From: CAVTTH01 sp963737545
GTDB taxonomy: Bacteria > Verrucomicrobiota > Verrucomicrobiia > Chthoniobacterales > UBA10450
Assembly (NCBI GenBank): GCA_963737545.1
Contig: CAVTTH010000003.1
Location: 1,364,001-1,428,000 of the forward strand
DNA: 64,000 nucleotides
Direction: 5' to 3'
In this document: positions 44,910 through 55,314 of the stretch, piece after piece
Numbering within the stretch: position 1 is the first letter of the stretch
Layout of the letters: each line of letters opens with the position of its first letter
Notes under the pieces: model-generated
Database searches by the model: none
Told to the model about the DNA's origin: nothing
What the model saw: the letters and a program-made list of their open reading frames with translations, nothing else
Position numbers and translations under genes: made by a program

Positions 44910-46562
44910 ATGAAATTAAACAACTTCGCCAGGCGCAGAACCGTCATCGCGGTGCTGATCATTGCGATTGCCCTCGCGGTTGCCGCTTGGTGGTTTATTT
45001 CGCAGAACGCTCGTGCTGCGCTAATCGCCGCTTCGCCAACTCGGAAAGTGTTGTACTACCAGAGCCCGATGCACCCGTGGGTGAAATCGGATAAACCCGG
45101 CAAGTGCACGGTTTGCGGGATGGAACTGGTGCCGGTCTACGAAGGTGGCGGGCAGTCCAGCCGGCCTTCGACCGACATCGTCATGCTTTCGGAAAGCGCG
45201 CCTAATGTCGCTGGCATCAAGACGGAGGAAGTCCGTCGGCGGTCGCTTGCGCGATCGCTGCGCGTCGCGGGAATGATCGAAGATGATGATTCGAAGCACC
45301 GAATCTTGAGCGCGTTCACCGGCGGCCGGATCGAGAAGCTATTCGTCAATTACGAGGGCGCCGAAGTAGAGGCTGGTCAACCGATTGCCACCTTCTACAG
45401 CAAGGATCTGATCGCCGCGATTCGCGAATACAAGGTCGCGTACGGCCAGGGACCGAGCCCATTGCTGACTGCTTCACAGATGAGGTTGCAGCAGCTCGGG
45501 TTGAGCAAGGATCAAATCGCAGAAGCGCATCAGCGGAGCGAGACCGACATCTTCGTCGATATTCTGGCGCCAATCTCCGGGACGGTGGTCAAGCGATTCG
45601 CCTACGAAGGGCAGTACGTGCAGGAGGGCGAAAAGCTCTTCGAAATCGCGGATTTCTCGACGATGTGGTTTCAATTCGTCGCCTACGAGCAGGATCTATC
45701 GCTTTTGAGGGTCGGCCAGAAGGTGAGCGTGCGAACGCCCGCATTGCCGGACAAGGTCTTCACGGCCGAGATCAAGTTTATCAATCCGAACCTGGATAAC
45801 ACAACTCGATCAGCGCGTGTTCGGGTCGAGATCGCCAACCCCAATCGCGAGCTTCGGCACAAGCTCTATGCGGAAGGCACCGTGGAAGTTGACGCTCCGG
45901 AAGTTCTCGCGGTTCCCAGGACTGCGGTCCTTTGGCCCGGAAACAATCCCCGCGTTTACGTCGAGCAGCAGCCGGGTGCTTATCAGCAGAGACGCGTAAT
46001 TCTTGGGCGCGCGGGCGATGACTTCTGGGAAATTCTGGAAGGATTGAAGGAAGGCGAGCGCGTTGTCACGAGCGGCAACATGCTGATCGACGGCCAGGCG
46101 CAGCTTTCCAACGTTGGCGCACCATCGGACGAATCACCTCCATTGCACGATCCGGCGATGGAGATGAACGCGGCTGAGCACGAGGCCTTGGAGAACTACC
46201 TGCAAGCCGTCGCGGATCTTTCCGACACGCTTGCTCGCGATGATGTCCCTGCGTTCAACGCCGCGTTGGCTAAGCTGCCGTCTCCGCCGACGGGTTTCCC
46301 GGCCGACGTGAAGAAGCCGGCGGGTGCTGCGCCTGACCTGGCGACGGCGCGAAGTGCGTTTCTCCCGTTGAGCGAAGCAGCGGCCGACTACGCGATGCAC
46401 GTGCGCGCGCACTTTCCGAAACTGAAAGTTTTCCGCTGTCCCATGAGCGACACGGCCGGCAAAGGCATCCCGAAAAACGCCAGGTGGATTCAATTCTCCG
46501 CCAGCCTGCGCAATCCCTTTATGGGAAGAGAAATGCTGGAATGCGGCGCGGAGGTGAAGTGA
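44910..46562 (+). CDS. cusB: RND heavy-metal efflux periplasmic adaptor (CusB-like)
   Basis: The 550-residue protein has an N-terminal membrane anchor (AVLIIAIALAVAAWWFIS), a heavy-metal-binding segment SPMHPWVKSDKPGKCTVCGM near residue 51, and a membrane fusion core (lipoyl and hairpin, IEKLFVNYEGAEVEAGQPIA). Its C-terminal domain of about 110 residues ends CPMSDTAGK and GREMLECGAEVK, like DUF3347 copper-binding domains. It would bridge CusA and an outer-membrane channel. Cu+ or Ag+ is most likely. ATG at 44910 is used. Confidence 0.9.
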   Translation: MKLNNFARRRTVIAVLIIAIALAVAAWWFISQNARAALIAASPTRKVLYYQSPMHPWVKSDKPGKCTVCGMELVPVYEGGGQSSRPSTDIVMLSESAPNVAGIKTEEVRRRSLARSLRVAGMIEDDDSKHRILSAFTGGRIEKLFVNYEGAEVEAGQPIATFYSKDLIAAIREYKVAYGQGPSPLLTASQMRLQQLGLSKDQIAEAHQRSETDIFVDILAPISGTVVKRFAYEGQYVQEGEKLFEIADFSTMWFQFVAYEQDLSLLRVGQKVSVRTPALPDKVFTAEIKFINPNLDNTTRSARVRVEIANPNRELRHKLYAEGTVEVDAPEVLAVPRTAVLWPGNNPRVYVEQQPGAYQQRRVILGRAGDDFWEILEGLKEGERVVTSGNMLIDGQAQLSNVGAPSDESPPLHDPAMEMNAAEHEALENYLQAVADLSDTLARDDVPAFNAALAKLPSPPTGFPADVKKPAGAAPDLATARSAFLPLSEAAADYAMHVRAHFPKLKVFRCPMSDTAGKGIPKNARWIQFSASLRNPFMGREMLECGAEVK

Positions 46563-46578
46563 CGGTTCAGCCAGGATC

Positions 46579-49500
46579 ATGATCAATCGTTTGATCGAGT
46601 GGTCGCTTCGCAACCGATTCATTGTTGCGAGCGCGACGCTTCTAATCATCGCGCTCGGCGTGCATGCGGTGTTGAAGACGCCGGTGGATGCGATTCCGGA
46701 TCTGAGTGAGAATCAGGTCATCGTCTTCGCGGATTGGGCCGGCCGGAGCCCGCAAGAGGTTGAGGATCAAGTCACCTATCCGCTCTCTGTAAATCTGCAG
46801 GGACTCGCGGGGGTCAGAACCGTGCGCGCTAGTTCGATGTTCGGGTTCTCGCTGATCACGGTCATTTTCGAAGATAAGATCGACAACTATTTCGCCCGGC
46901 AGCGCGTCTTGGAGCGGCTGAATTACCTGGGCGGAACCTTGCCGACAGGCGTGGAGGCGAAGCTTGGACCGGACGCCACGGGTCTCGGCTGGGTTTACCA
47001 GTATTATCTGGCCGTTGATCCCGCGCGTGCCCCCGAGGGCGGCTACGACCTGGGTGAGCTGCGCTCGCTACAGGATTGGTTCGTTCGCTATCAGCTCAAT
47101 GCCGTCCAAGGCGTTGCTGAAGTCGCCAGCATCGGCGGCTTCGTGAAGCAATACCAGGTAGAAGTGAACACGCAGAAGATGCGAACACTCGGAGTCTCGT
47201 TAGGCATGGTGATGAACGCCGTCAGCCGCAGCAATCTGAATGTTGGCGGAAAGACAATCGAAGAGAGCGGAATGGAGTTTATCGTCCGAGGCATTGGCCT
47301 CATCCAGAGCATCCAAGACCTGGAAACGGTCGTGTTGTTGGAGCGCGACGGCGTCCCCATCTACTTGAAAGACGTTGCGCGGGTAGAGCTAGGTGGTGAT
47401 TTTCGCAGAGGCGTTTTGGACGTCGATGGCCGGGAGGTTGTCGGCGGAATCGTGGTCATGCGCACTGGTGAAAATGCGCACGATGTCATTCAGCGCGTGA
47501 AAGAGAAGGTTGCGCAGATTAGCCCGAGTCTTGCGCCGGGAATCACAATCAAGTCATTCTATGATCGCAGTGCGTTGATCGATCGCACGATTGAGACGCT
47601 CAAGCGTGCACTCACTGAGGAGATTTTGCTCGTGACGCTCGCGCACATCATTTTTCTGTTTCATTTCCGCTCGATTCTAATCGTCACGTTGCCGCTTCCG
47701 GTTTCGATCCTGATCTCGTTCATCCTGATGAAGCAGTTCGGGATTACCTCGAACATCATGTCATTGAGCGGCATCGCGATTGCCATCGGTGTTCTGGTCG
47801 ACGCGGCGATCGTGCTGACTGAAAACGTGCTCCGTCACGCCGAGGAGGCAGAGAGAACAAAGGGTGCGCCGCTTTCGCGCGGCGAAACTTTTGATGTCGT
47901 GCTCAGTGCTTCGAAGCAGGTCGGCCGACCTATCTTCTTCGCGATGGCGATCATCATTCTGGCCTTCGTGCCGGTATTCGCCCTTACCGGGCAGGAGGGA
48001 AAGCTGTTCCATCCGCTCGCCTTCACGAAGACTTTCGCAATGGCCGGCTCGACGCTGCTCGCCGTGACGATTGTGCCGGTCCTCTGCACCTGGCTTGTGC
48101 GAGGTCCGTTTCATTCGGAAGAACGCAACGTGGTAATGCGGTTTTTGCTCCGACTCTATGATCCGGCCTTGGATTTCGCCCTGCGCCGGCGCAAGACCGT
48201 TCTCGCAATCGCGGCCTTGCTCCTGTTCGCCGCTGCCATAGTCGCGTTCGGACTGCCGCGTCCGTTGAACCGCTTGCTGGGAATTTTCCCGCCACTGCAG
48301 CGGCTGACCGCGGGAATGGGCAAAGAGTTCATGCCGCCGCTAAACGAAGGGAGCCTTCTGTTCATGCCCACCTTTGTTCCGGCCACGGCAATGACAGAAG
48401 TAAAACGCGTCATGGCTTGGCAGGATCGTGTTCTCCGCATGACCCCTGAGGTCGCGTCTGTGGCGGGAAAATTAGGGCGAGCCGACACGGCGACAGATCC
48501 AGCGCCTACTGAAATGATCGAGACAACCATCATGCTCAAACCGCAGAACGAATGGCGCGCGGGAATGACGAAGCAAAAACTCGTTAGCGAGCTCGGGGAG
48601 AAGATGCGGCAGGTTCCCGGAGCTGTTCCTGGTTTTCTTCAGCCAATCGAGAATCGCGTATTGATGATTTCAACCGGGATTCGCGCGCAGCTCGGCGTGA
48701 AGATTCTTGGTGACAACCTCGATGCTCTCCAGGCGAAAGCGTTCGAGGTCGAACGCATCATTCAAAGCGTCCCTGGTGCAACGGGAGTCGCACCAAGCCG
48801 CGTCCAGGGGAAACCATTCATTGAAGTGAAAGTGAACCGCGAGGCGATGGCCCGCTATGGTCTGCAAGCTCAGGATGTGCTCGACACGGTCGAGGCTGGG
48901 CTGGGAGGGAAGAACGTCAGCACCACCATCGAAGGCCGCGCCCGTTATCCGATTCAGGTGCGCGTGGAGCGGAGCGAACGAGAAGACCTCACGCGCCTAA
49001 AAGACGTGTTGGTATCATCGCCGGGCGCCAAAGTAATTCCTCTGGGACAAGTCGCTGAAATCAACCGCGTGGAGGGGCCGAGCGAGATCGCGAGTGAGAA
49101 CGGTCGGCTCCGCGTTTTCGTGCAGGCGAATGTGCAGGATCGAGACCTTGGGGGTTTCGTTGAGGAGGTCAAAGCCCGGATTAACAAAGAGATCGTTCCT
49201 TCCCTACCGAATGGGACAACGATCGAATATAGCGGGGACTTCGAAAATCAGATCCGCGCAGCCAAGACGCTGCGGCTGATCGTGCCGAGCGTCTTGTTCA
49301 TCATTTTCCTTCTGCTTTACGTTATCTATCGGAGCGCCAGAGAAGCTGCACACGTCATCCTTGCTGTTCCGTTCGCGCTCAGTGGTGGTATCTTTTTGCA
49401 ATACCTCATCGGCTTCAACTTCAGCGTCGCTGTGTGGGTCGGCTACATCGCTCTTTTCGGGACGGCCATTCAAACAGGCGTCGTGATGGTTGTGTATCTC

Positions 49501-49836
49501 GAGGAAGCAGTCCAACGCAGACGCCAGCACGTTGGTGCGAACTTCGGCTACGCTGATCTCGTCGCTGCGGTGAAGGAGGGCGCACGACTGCGATTGCGTC
49601 CGAAGGTGATGACCGTAGCAACGATCGTCGCAAGTTTATTGCCGATCATGTGGAGCACCCGCACTGGCGCCGAAGTGATGAAGCCACTGGCAACACCTGT
49701 GATCGGGGGAATGATAAGCAGTCTGCTTCATATTCTGATCGTTACTCCGGTGATCTTCGTCTGGTTGCACTCGCGAGACTCTGAGAGATCTACTTCCGGC
49801 TCAGGTACCAGCTGGTCAGACCTGCGCAACGATTGA
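46579..49836 (+). CDS. cusA: RND heavy-metal efflux pump (CusA/CzcA family)
   Basis: The 1,085-residue protein has twelve membrane helices and two large periplasmic loops. Family landmarks include NRFIVASATLLIIALGVHAV, AIPDLSENQVIVFADWAGRS, SGIAIAIGVLVDAAIVLTEN and YIALFGTAIQTGVVMVVYLE. The pump uses proton flow to export metal ions. Met-rich features in the porter region and the CusB partner point to Cu+/Ag+. It lies 16 bp after cusB. No outer-membrane TolC-like cusC is found in the window. Confidence 0.94.
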   Translation: MINRLIEWSLRNRFIVASATLLIIALGVHAVLKTPVDAIPDLSENQVIVFADWAGRSPQEVEDQVTYPLSVNLQGLAGVRTVRASSMFGFSLITVIFEDKIDNYFARQRVLERLNYLGGTLPTGVEAKLGPDATGLGWVYQYYLAVDPARAPEGGYDLGELRSLQDWFVRYQLNAVQGVAEVASIGGFVKQYQVEVNTQKMRTLGVSLGMVMNAVSRSNLNVGGKTIEESGMEFIVRGIGLIQSIQDLETVVLLERDGVPIYLKDVARVELGGDFRRGVLDVDGREVVGGIVVMRTGENAHDVIQRVKEKVAQISPSLAPGITIKSFYDRSALIDRTIETLKRALTEEILLVTLAHIIFLFHFRSILIVTLPLPVSILISFILMKQFGITSNIMSLSGIAIAIGVLVDAAIVLTENVLRHAEEAERTKGAPLSRGETFDVVLSASKQVGRPIFFAMAIIILAFVPVFALTGQEGKLFHPLAFTKTFAMAGSTLLAVTIVPVLCTWLVRGPFHSEERNVVMRFLLRLYDPALDFALRRRKTVLAIAALLLFAAAIVAFGLPRPLNRLLGIFPPLQRLTAGMGKEFMPPLNEGSLLFMPTFVPATAMTEVKRVMAWQDRVLRMTPEVASVAGKLGRADTATDPAPTEMIETTIMLKPQNEWRAGMTKQKLVSELGEKMRQVPGAVPGFLQPIENRVLMISTGIRAQLGVKILGDNLDALQAKAFEVERIIQSVPGATGVAPSRVQGKPFIEVKVNREAMARYGLQAQDVLDTVEAGLGGKNVSTTIEGRARYPIQVRVERSEREDLTRLKDVLVSSPGAKVIPLGQVAEINRVEGPSEIASENGRLRVFVQANVQDRDLGGFVEEVKARINKEIVPSLPNGTTIEYSGDFENQIRAAKTLRLIVPSVLFIIFLLLYVIYRSAREAAHVILAVPFALSGGIFLQYLIGFNFSVAVWVGYIALFGTAIQTGVVMVVYLEEAVQRRRQHVGANFGYADLVAAVKEGARLRLRPKVMTVATIVASLLPIMWSTRTGAEVMKPLATPVIGGMISSLLHILIVTPVIFVWLHSRDSERSTSGSGTSWSDLRND

Positions 49837-49912
49837 ATTCATCCGACGCACTGAACAATTTGACTTTCCTCTGGTGAGAAAGTGCGGTTTGTTCGGTTCC
49901 CCTTCGGAAATT

Positions 49913-49989
49913 GTGTCTGTAGCTCAACCGGATAGAGCAGCTGACTTCGGATCAGCAGGTTGGGGGTTCGAATCCCTCCAGGCACGCCA
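49913..49989 (+). tRNA. tRNA-Arg (TCG)
   Basis: Acceptor strands GTGTCTG and CAGGCAC pair (one G-T wobble), followed by discriminator G and encoded CCA. The anticodon stem GCTGA/TCAGC holds the loop CTTCGGA with anticodon TCG. The T arm reads GGGTTCGAATCCC. The last 32 bases are duplicated at 51778. Confidence 0.96.
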
Positions 49990-50398
<409 letters not shown>

Positions 50399-51529
50399 TC
50401 AATGAGTGACGGGCCCATTAGGAGTTAGCAAAACCGCGTGTAGCGCCCCGCTGTCAAGTTCGTACGCGCTCGCCACGATTTGCCCATTGTCATTGATTGC
50501 TGTCGCGGAGATGAGCAGGTAATTTCTTTGTGCCCGAGGCAGCAATGCGTTCAGGTTAATCATTTGCCCAGTTCCCGTGATACCTCGGCGCCAGAGAAAA
50601 GCCACCTGCTGGATGGGCATTTCGCCGACCACCGGGAGATAGGTATATCCAACAACTTGGTCGAAATTGTTGATACCCAGAGCTATGCTGAGATCGCTAC
50701 CCCACCGATTTCCGTCTCCGCCAAGTGATCCGAGATCAATCATGCTTTTGCCATCATGGAAGAAAGCATGAACGCGCTCGTCGTTGAGTTTAATCGTGGA
50801 ATAGCCGACGACGTGGTTGTAGCTATTGATGGCCATGCCATAACTGGAATTGCCACCCAACGCACCCAGGTCGTGCATTCGTCCAGAGGTCGCAGACAGC
50901 GGCCCATAGATGAACGCGTGGGTCGTCACCATAGGACCCCAGCCTTGAGTTTGAGACGCGCCCGTTATGAACCCAATGTCATTGATCGCATACGCCTGTG
51001 CATATGCGCCGCCCAGCGTGCCAATGTCGATCATGCCGGTTTGGCTGGTCCACATAAACGCCTTGCTGTCAGTGCCATCGCGCGTTCGGCCCGAGAATCC
51101 AACCACCCGCCCACTGGGATCAATGCCATTTGCCCGGCTATACACCTGGCCTTTCAAAACCCCGAGGTTGATCGGGATTCCCCCTTTGAAAAGGGCAGCG
51201 TGGCTTGCTCGCATTGGGCCCATGGTCTCGAAGAAGGCGTCCCCCACCATGAGACTCGTGGAGCTGATACCAAATCCGCGGCTGTTTAGGCCACCGGCAT
51301 CCTCCATGAATTTCTGGATGTAATCGTAATGGAAGGCACATGTCTCCTCTCCTTTATAGGCTGTGCCAGTTACCTGCCCTTGATTGTTAATCGCGGCAGG
51401 CACGCTACTTTCCATACCTTTGACGACTCCGAGATCCTCGAGGCTATAAAATACCTGTCCCTGTGACGTTGCTACCCCGATGGCGAAGGACGCCATCAGG
51501 CCAACTAAAACTAAGGATAACTTTTTCAT
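50399..51529 (-). CDS. secreted HAF-repeat protein
   Basis: The 376-residue protein starts with a signal peptide (KKLSLVLVGLMASFAIGVAT). HAF repeats follow, each with an N-x-x-G-x-V/I-V/T-G core and H-A-F block: AINNQGQVTGTAY, GIDPSGRVVGFSG, AINDIGFITGASQ, AINSYNHVVGYST, GINNFDQVVGYTY, AINDNGQIVASAY, with DIGTLGG / DLGALGG / DLGSLGG linkers. Such repeats form an extracellular beta-propeller-like fold of unknown role. ATG at 51529 is chosen for the signal peptide. No PEP-CTERM or LPXTG anchor is visible. Confidence 0.88.
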   Translation of the reverse strand: MKKLSLVLVGLMASFAIGVATSQGQVFYSLEDLGVVKGMESSVPAAINNQGQVTGTAYKGEETCAFHYDYIQKFMEDAGGLNSRGFGISSTSLMVGDAFFETMGPMRASHAALFKGGIPINLGVLKGQVYSRANGIDPSGRVVGFSGRTRDGTDSKAFMWTSQTGMIDIGTLGGAYAQAYAINDIGFITGASQTQGWGPMVTTHAFIYGPLSATSGRMHDLGALGGNSSYGMAINSYNHVVGYSTIKLNDERVHAFFHDGKSMIDLGSLGGDGNRWGSDLSIALGINNFDQVVGYTYLPVVGEMPIQQVAFLWRRGITGTGQMINLNALLPRAQRNYLLISATAINDNGQIVASAYELDSGALHAVLLTPNGPVTH

Positions 51530-51777
51530 CTTTTTCTCTCTTTCTTTTGGTTTTTGGTTTGTGTTTCCCTTTTTTCCATGACTTAAGAACGTAGAGAAAT
51601 GCGTTACGCGCTGCCCAAGGCTTGCCTTTTGCTGTGCGGAAGTTGCTCCGGCCGGAAGAAGGTTATTTGCCACCTGGGGACAAGATCAGCCCGGTAATTG
51701 CCAACCCAGATGGAGAGCAGCTGCGTCAGTTTCTTCGGCTCGTTGCCGCAAAGGCCGATCTCTATTCTATAAATGCA

Positions 51778-51807
51778 CAGGTTGGGTTCGAATCCCTCCA
51801 GGCACGC
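51778..51807 (+). repeat. partial copy of the tRNA-Arg 3' end
   Basis: CAGGTTGGG followed by TTCGAATCCCTCCAGGCACG matches the T arm and acceptor strand of tRNA-Arg at 49956-49987, minus two G residues. It has no D arm or anticodon, so it is not a functional tRNA. The rest of 51530-51884 holds no convincing gene but must contain the HAF promoter. Confidence 0.85.
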
Positions 51808-51884
51808 GGCCTCCCGACGCTTAAGCGCCGCGTCCGTCGCTTGATTGGCACCGGTGCTTTTGCTATTCCGAGCAGCGATCTCCA

Positions 51885-52580
51885 ATGAAATCCTCAGTAA
51901 CGCGGCGCGAATTGGATGGCATGGTCGTGAACGTCGAACTGACGCTGGCCAGCATCATCCAGGGCGTCGCGCTTTTCTTTTTGACTGACAACGCTCGGGC
52001 GGTCTTGTCGATGCCGCGGGCTGATTCCTGGCCCTACATCATTCAGGGGTTGCTCGTCATTCTAATTTTTTGGTCGCGTTCGATCATTCACACCTTCACT
52101 CTCATCCGCTGGCCGATCGAGTTTCCGCACAATTTTTTCTACATCGGCTGCGCTCTCGGCGAAGCACTCCTTTTCTCGCACCTGGCCGATCCGCTGGCCT
52201 GGTTCGAGTTCAGCACCGCTTACGGCGTCTGCGTCTGGCTGCTTTTTATTTACGATTTGCGCATGATCAAAGCGCGCGAGACGGATAGCGCTGGAGAAGC
52301 GAGCAGTAGGCTTTATCTTATCGTTAGGCGCGATCAGTTGCTCAATATCCTTCTTTTGATGCCCGCGCTTTTTCTGTTCAATCTCGGGTGCGTCTTCTCC
52401 ATGCGGATGCACCCCGATTTCTTTCTCGTCCGGCAGGGGCACGTCTGGCTCTGCGTCGTCCAGGGCCTCGTCTTTGCCGGTTATCTTGCCTATGTCATTC
52501 GATTCTTTATCCGCCTCACGCCGTTGATCGGCGACACCCGGGCGGAATGGGACGCTCGCGAGAAGGCGGCTGCCGGGTGA
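51885..52580 (+). CDS. multi-pass membrane protein, unknown function
   Basis: The 231-residue protein has about five to six membrane helices (TLASIIQGVALFFLTD; YIIQGLLVILIFWSRSIIHT; LNILLLMPALFLFNLGCVF). A charged loop near residues 125-150 (MIKARETDSAGEASSR) is cytoplasmic. ATG at 51885 is the first in frame. I do not recognise the family. It lies just outside the tRNA-end repeat. Confidence 0.75.
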   Translation: MKSSVTRRELDGMVVNVELTLASIIQGVALFFLTDNARAVLSMPRADSWPYIIQGLLVILIFWSRSIIHTFTLIRWPIEFPHNFFYIGCALGEALLFSHLADPLAWFEFSTAYGVCVWLLFIYDLRMIKARETDSAGEASSRLYLIVRRDQLLNILLLMPALFLFNLGCVFSMRMHPDFFLVRQGHVWLCVVQGLVFAGYLAYVIRFFIRLTPLIGDTRAEWDAREKAAAG

Positions 52581-52704
52581 TATTGCGAACCGCGAGGGAA
52601 GCTGACAGCTTCCCCAACAGGATTCGAGCTCACTGGGTTTATGATATGGCTTCTGGTCTCGCGATGAAGTACTAATCCGGTTGCGCCGAACGAGTGAAGT
52701 TCTC

Positions 52705-53637
52705 ATGAAAGCACTGCTTCCATCCACAAATCGGCAAGAGGTCCTGCGCGATCAATGGGCGATCCCGTCGATCGATCAAATAATGGTCGAGGAACGCGCA
52801 GCGGCGTTTGCCAAACGGAGCATCAAGACCTCGGCGAAACTGGCGGGGCTCAAGCTCGCCATTTCGATGATGGATTTGACCACGCTGGAGGGAAAAGATA
52901 CGCCGGGCAAGGTCGCATTTCTCTGTCGCAAGGCGATGCAGCCGGCGGATCCACGCTACAACGTTCCGTCGTGCGCGGCCGTTTGCGTTTATCCGAATCT
53001 GGTTCGTGCCGCGAAGAAATTTCTTGGAAGTTCGGGTGTGAAAGTGGCGTCGGTCGCGACGGCGTTCCCGACTGGATTGATGCCGTTGCGTCTGAAGCTC
53101 CAGGAAGTGCGAAGCGCCGCGAGCGATGGCGCCGATGAGATCGATATGGTGATCGATCGCGGCGTTTTCCTCGCCGGTCAATACAACCGCGTCTCCGATG
53201 AGATTGCCGCCACCAGGGAAGCATGCGGGGCGGCGCATTTAAAAGTCATTCTCGAGACGGGCGAACTGCAAACCTGCGATAACGTCCGCGTCGCGAGCGA
53301 AATCGCGATGCGCGCTGGCGCGGATTTCATCAAAACTTCCACCGGAAAAATTTCACCGGCGGCGACGATGCCAGTCACGCTCGTGATGCTGGAAGCAATT
53401 CGCGATTATTTTTACGAAACAGGAATTCGCATCGGCATGAAGCCGGCCGGCGGGATTCGGACGGCCAAGCAGGCGCTCGCCTATCTCGTGATGGTGAAAG
53501 AAACACTCGGCGACGATTGGCTGACGCCTGATCTCTTTCGTTTCGGCGCGAGTGCACTCGTCAACGACGTGCTGATGCAGATCGTGAAAACGATCGACGG
53601 CCGTTATCAAAGCGGCGATTATTTTTCACTTCCCTGA
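52705..53637 (+). CDS. deoC: deoxyribose-phosphate aldolase
   Basis: The 310-residue protein contains AAVCVYPNLVRAAKKFL, ADEIDMVIDRGVF, LKVILETGELQT and the Schiff-base Lys in ADFIKTSTGKISPAATM. IGMKPAGGIRTAKQALAYL supplies the proton-relay Lys. It splits deoxyribose-5-phosphate into glyceraldehyde-3-phosphate and acetaldehyde. ATG at 52705 is used. An aldehyde dehydrogenase follows 25 bp later, fitting removal of acetaldehyde. Confidence 0.95.
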   Translation: MKALLPSTNRQEVLRDQWAIPSIDQIMVEERAAAFAKRSIKTSAKLAGLKLAISMMDLTTLEGKDTPGKVAFLCRKAMQPADPRYNVPSCAAVCVYPNLVRAAKKFLGSSGVKVASVATAFPTGLMPLRLKLQEVRSAASDGADEIDMVIDRGVFLAGQYNRVSDEIAATREACGAAHLKVILETGELQTCDNVRVASEIAMRAGADFIKTSTGKISPAATMPVTLVMLEAIRDYFYETGIRIGMKPAGGIRTAKQALAYLVMVKETLGDDWLTPDLFRFGASALVNDVLMQIVKTIDGRYQSGDYFSLP

Positions 53638-53662
53638 TTTGGCGACCTCTTCGCGATACCTT

Positions 53663-55208
53663 ATGCCTCGAAAAAAATCCCGCCGTTCTGTTGCAATTGT
53701 TGTCGTCGAGGAAAAATCGCATTATGGGCGTGTAGCGCTTTCGCTGCGGGAGCGTCGCCTCAGTTTCGGAGACAAATGGAACTACACGCCGGCGCCGGAG
53801 GCGAATGATTACATCAAGCTGAAACCGAAGTATCCGCTCTTCATCGGCGGGAAATTCGTCGCGCCGTGCTCGGGCAAGTATTTCGATTCGATCAATCCGG
53901 CGACGGAACAAAAACTGGCGGAGATCGCGGAAGGCAACGCGCGTGACGTCGATCGCGCGGTGAAATCGGCGCGCCGCGCTTACAACAATGTCTGGAGCAA
54001 AATGCCGGGCCGCGAACGCGGAAAGTTTCTCTACCGCATCGCGCGATTGATTCAGGAGAAATCACGCGAACTCGCTGTGCTCGAATCGATGGACGGCGGC
54101 AAGACGATCAAGGAATCGCGCGACATCGATCTGCCGCTGGTTGCCGCGCATTTCTTTTATTACGCCGGCTGGGCCGACAAGCTAGCGTATGCTTTTCCCG
54201 GTCGCACGCCACATTCGTTAGGCGTGGCCGGACAGATCATTCCCGTGGAATTTTCCGTTGCTGATGGCGGCGTGGAAACTCGCGCCGGCGCTCGCGTGTG
54301 GAAATACCTGCGTCTTGAAGCCGGCCGAAACGACCAGCATCACCGCGATGCATCTTGCCGAGATTTTTCAGGAAGCGGAATTGCCCGATGGCGTGGTCAA
54401 CATCGTAACCGGCGCGGGCGAAACCGGGAAGGCGCTCGTCGAGCATCGCGAGGTCGACAAGATCGCGTTCACCGGTTCGACCGAAGTCGGTAAACGGATC
54501 TTGCAGACAGTCGCGGGCACGAAAAAGAAACTGACGCTCGAGCTGGGCGGCAAGGCGGCCAACATTATTTTCGAGGACGCGGCGATTGATCAGGCCGTGG
54601 AAGGAATTATCTCCGGCATCTATTTCAACCAGGGCCACGTTTGTTGCGCCGGCTCGCGATTGCTCGTGCAGGAAGGAGTTTTTCCGGCAGTCATCCGCAA
54701 ATTGCGCGACCGCATCGCGACGTTGCGCGTGGGAAATCCGCTCGACAAGAACACCGACATCGGCGCGATCAATTCGCGGATGCAGCTGGATAAGATTTGC
54801 GAACTGGTCGATAGCGGTTTGAAACAGGGCGCGGAACTGGTTCAGCCGCGTCTCAAGCTCCCGGATAAAGGCTACTGGTATCCGCCGAGTTTTTTCACGG
54901 GCGTGACGGCGTCGCACCGCATCGCGCAGGAGGAAATTTTTGGTCCGGTCCTGAGCGTGATGACCTTTCGCACGCCGGAAGAAGCGATCGAGCGCGCGAA
55001 CAACACGCCCTACGGATTGAGCGCCGGCGTTTGGACGGACAAGGGGAGCAAGATTTTCAAGATCGTGAGCAAACTGCGCGCGGGCGTGGTCTGGGCGAAC
55101 ACTTACAACAAGTTCGATCCGACGAGTCCGTTCGGTGGCTACAAGGAAAGCGGTTTCGGACGCGAAGGCGGCCGGCACGGTTTGTTGCCGTACCTCACCT
55201 TGACCTGA
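53663..55208 (+). pseudogene. aldehyde dehydrogenase, frameshifted
   Basis: The first part runs to about 54241 (YPLFIGGKFVAPCSGKYFDS, DGGKTIKESRDIDLPLVAAH) and the second continues from 54245 with LLMAAWKLAPALACGNTCVL, ITAMHLAEIFQEAELPDGVV, catalytic Glu in LELGGKAANI and Cys in NQGHVCCAGSRLL. An extra C in TTCCCGTGG at 54242-54244 breaks the expected GQIIPWNFPLLMAAW. Joined length is about 515 residues, with a 55-residue N-terminal extension unusual for the family. Next to deoC it would oxidise acetaldehyde to acetate. It may be a real mutation or an assembly error. Confidence 0.85.
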
Positions 55209-55314
55209 CCCAAATGAACCGCCGACGTCCAAGGCGTTCCTCGCTCGGAACCGAATTAGCCGAAGAAATGTTCGCCCTTAATTACGAACGTTCGTCTATT
55301 TCTCGTTAGGTTTC

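Noticed and set aside
51778..51807. Second tRNA gene
   Set aside because: Only the T arm and 3' acceptor strand are present, and two loop bases are missing. It is a fragment.
51622..51888. Open frame across the tRNA-Arg fragment
   Set aside because: It translates the tRNA fragment and HAF upstream region, with no domain and no ribosome site.
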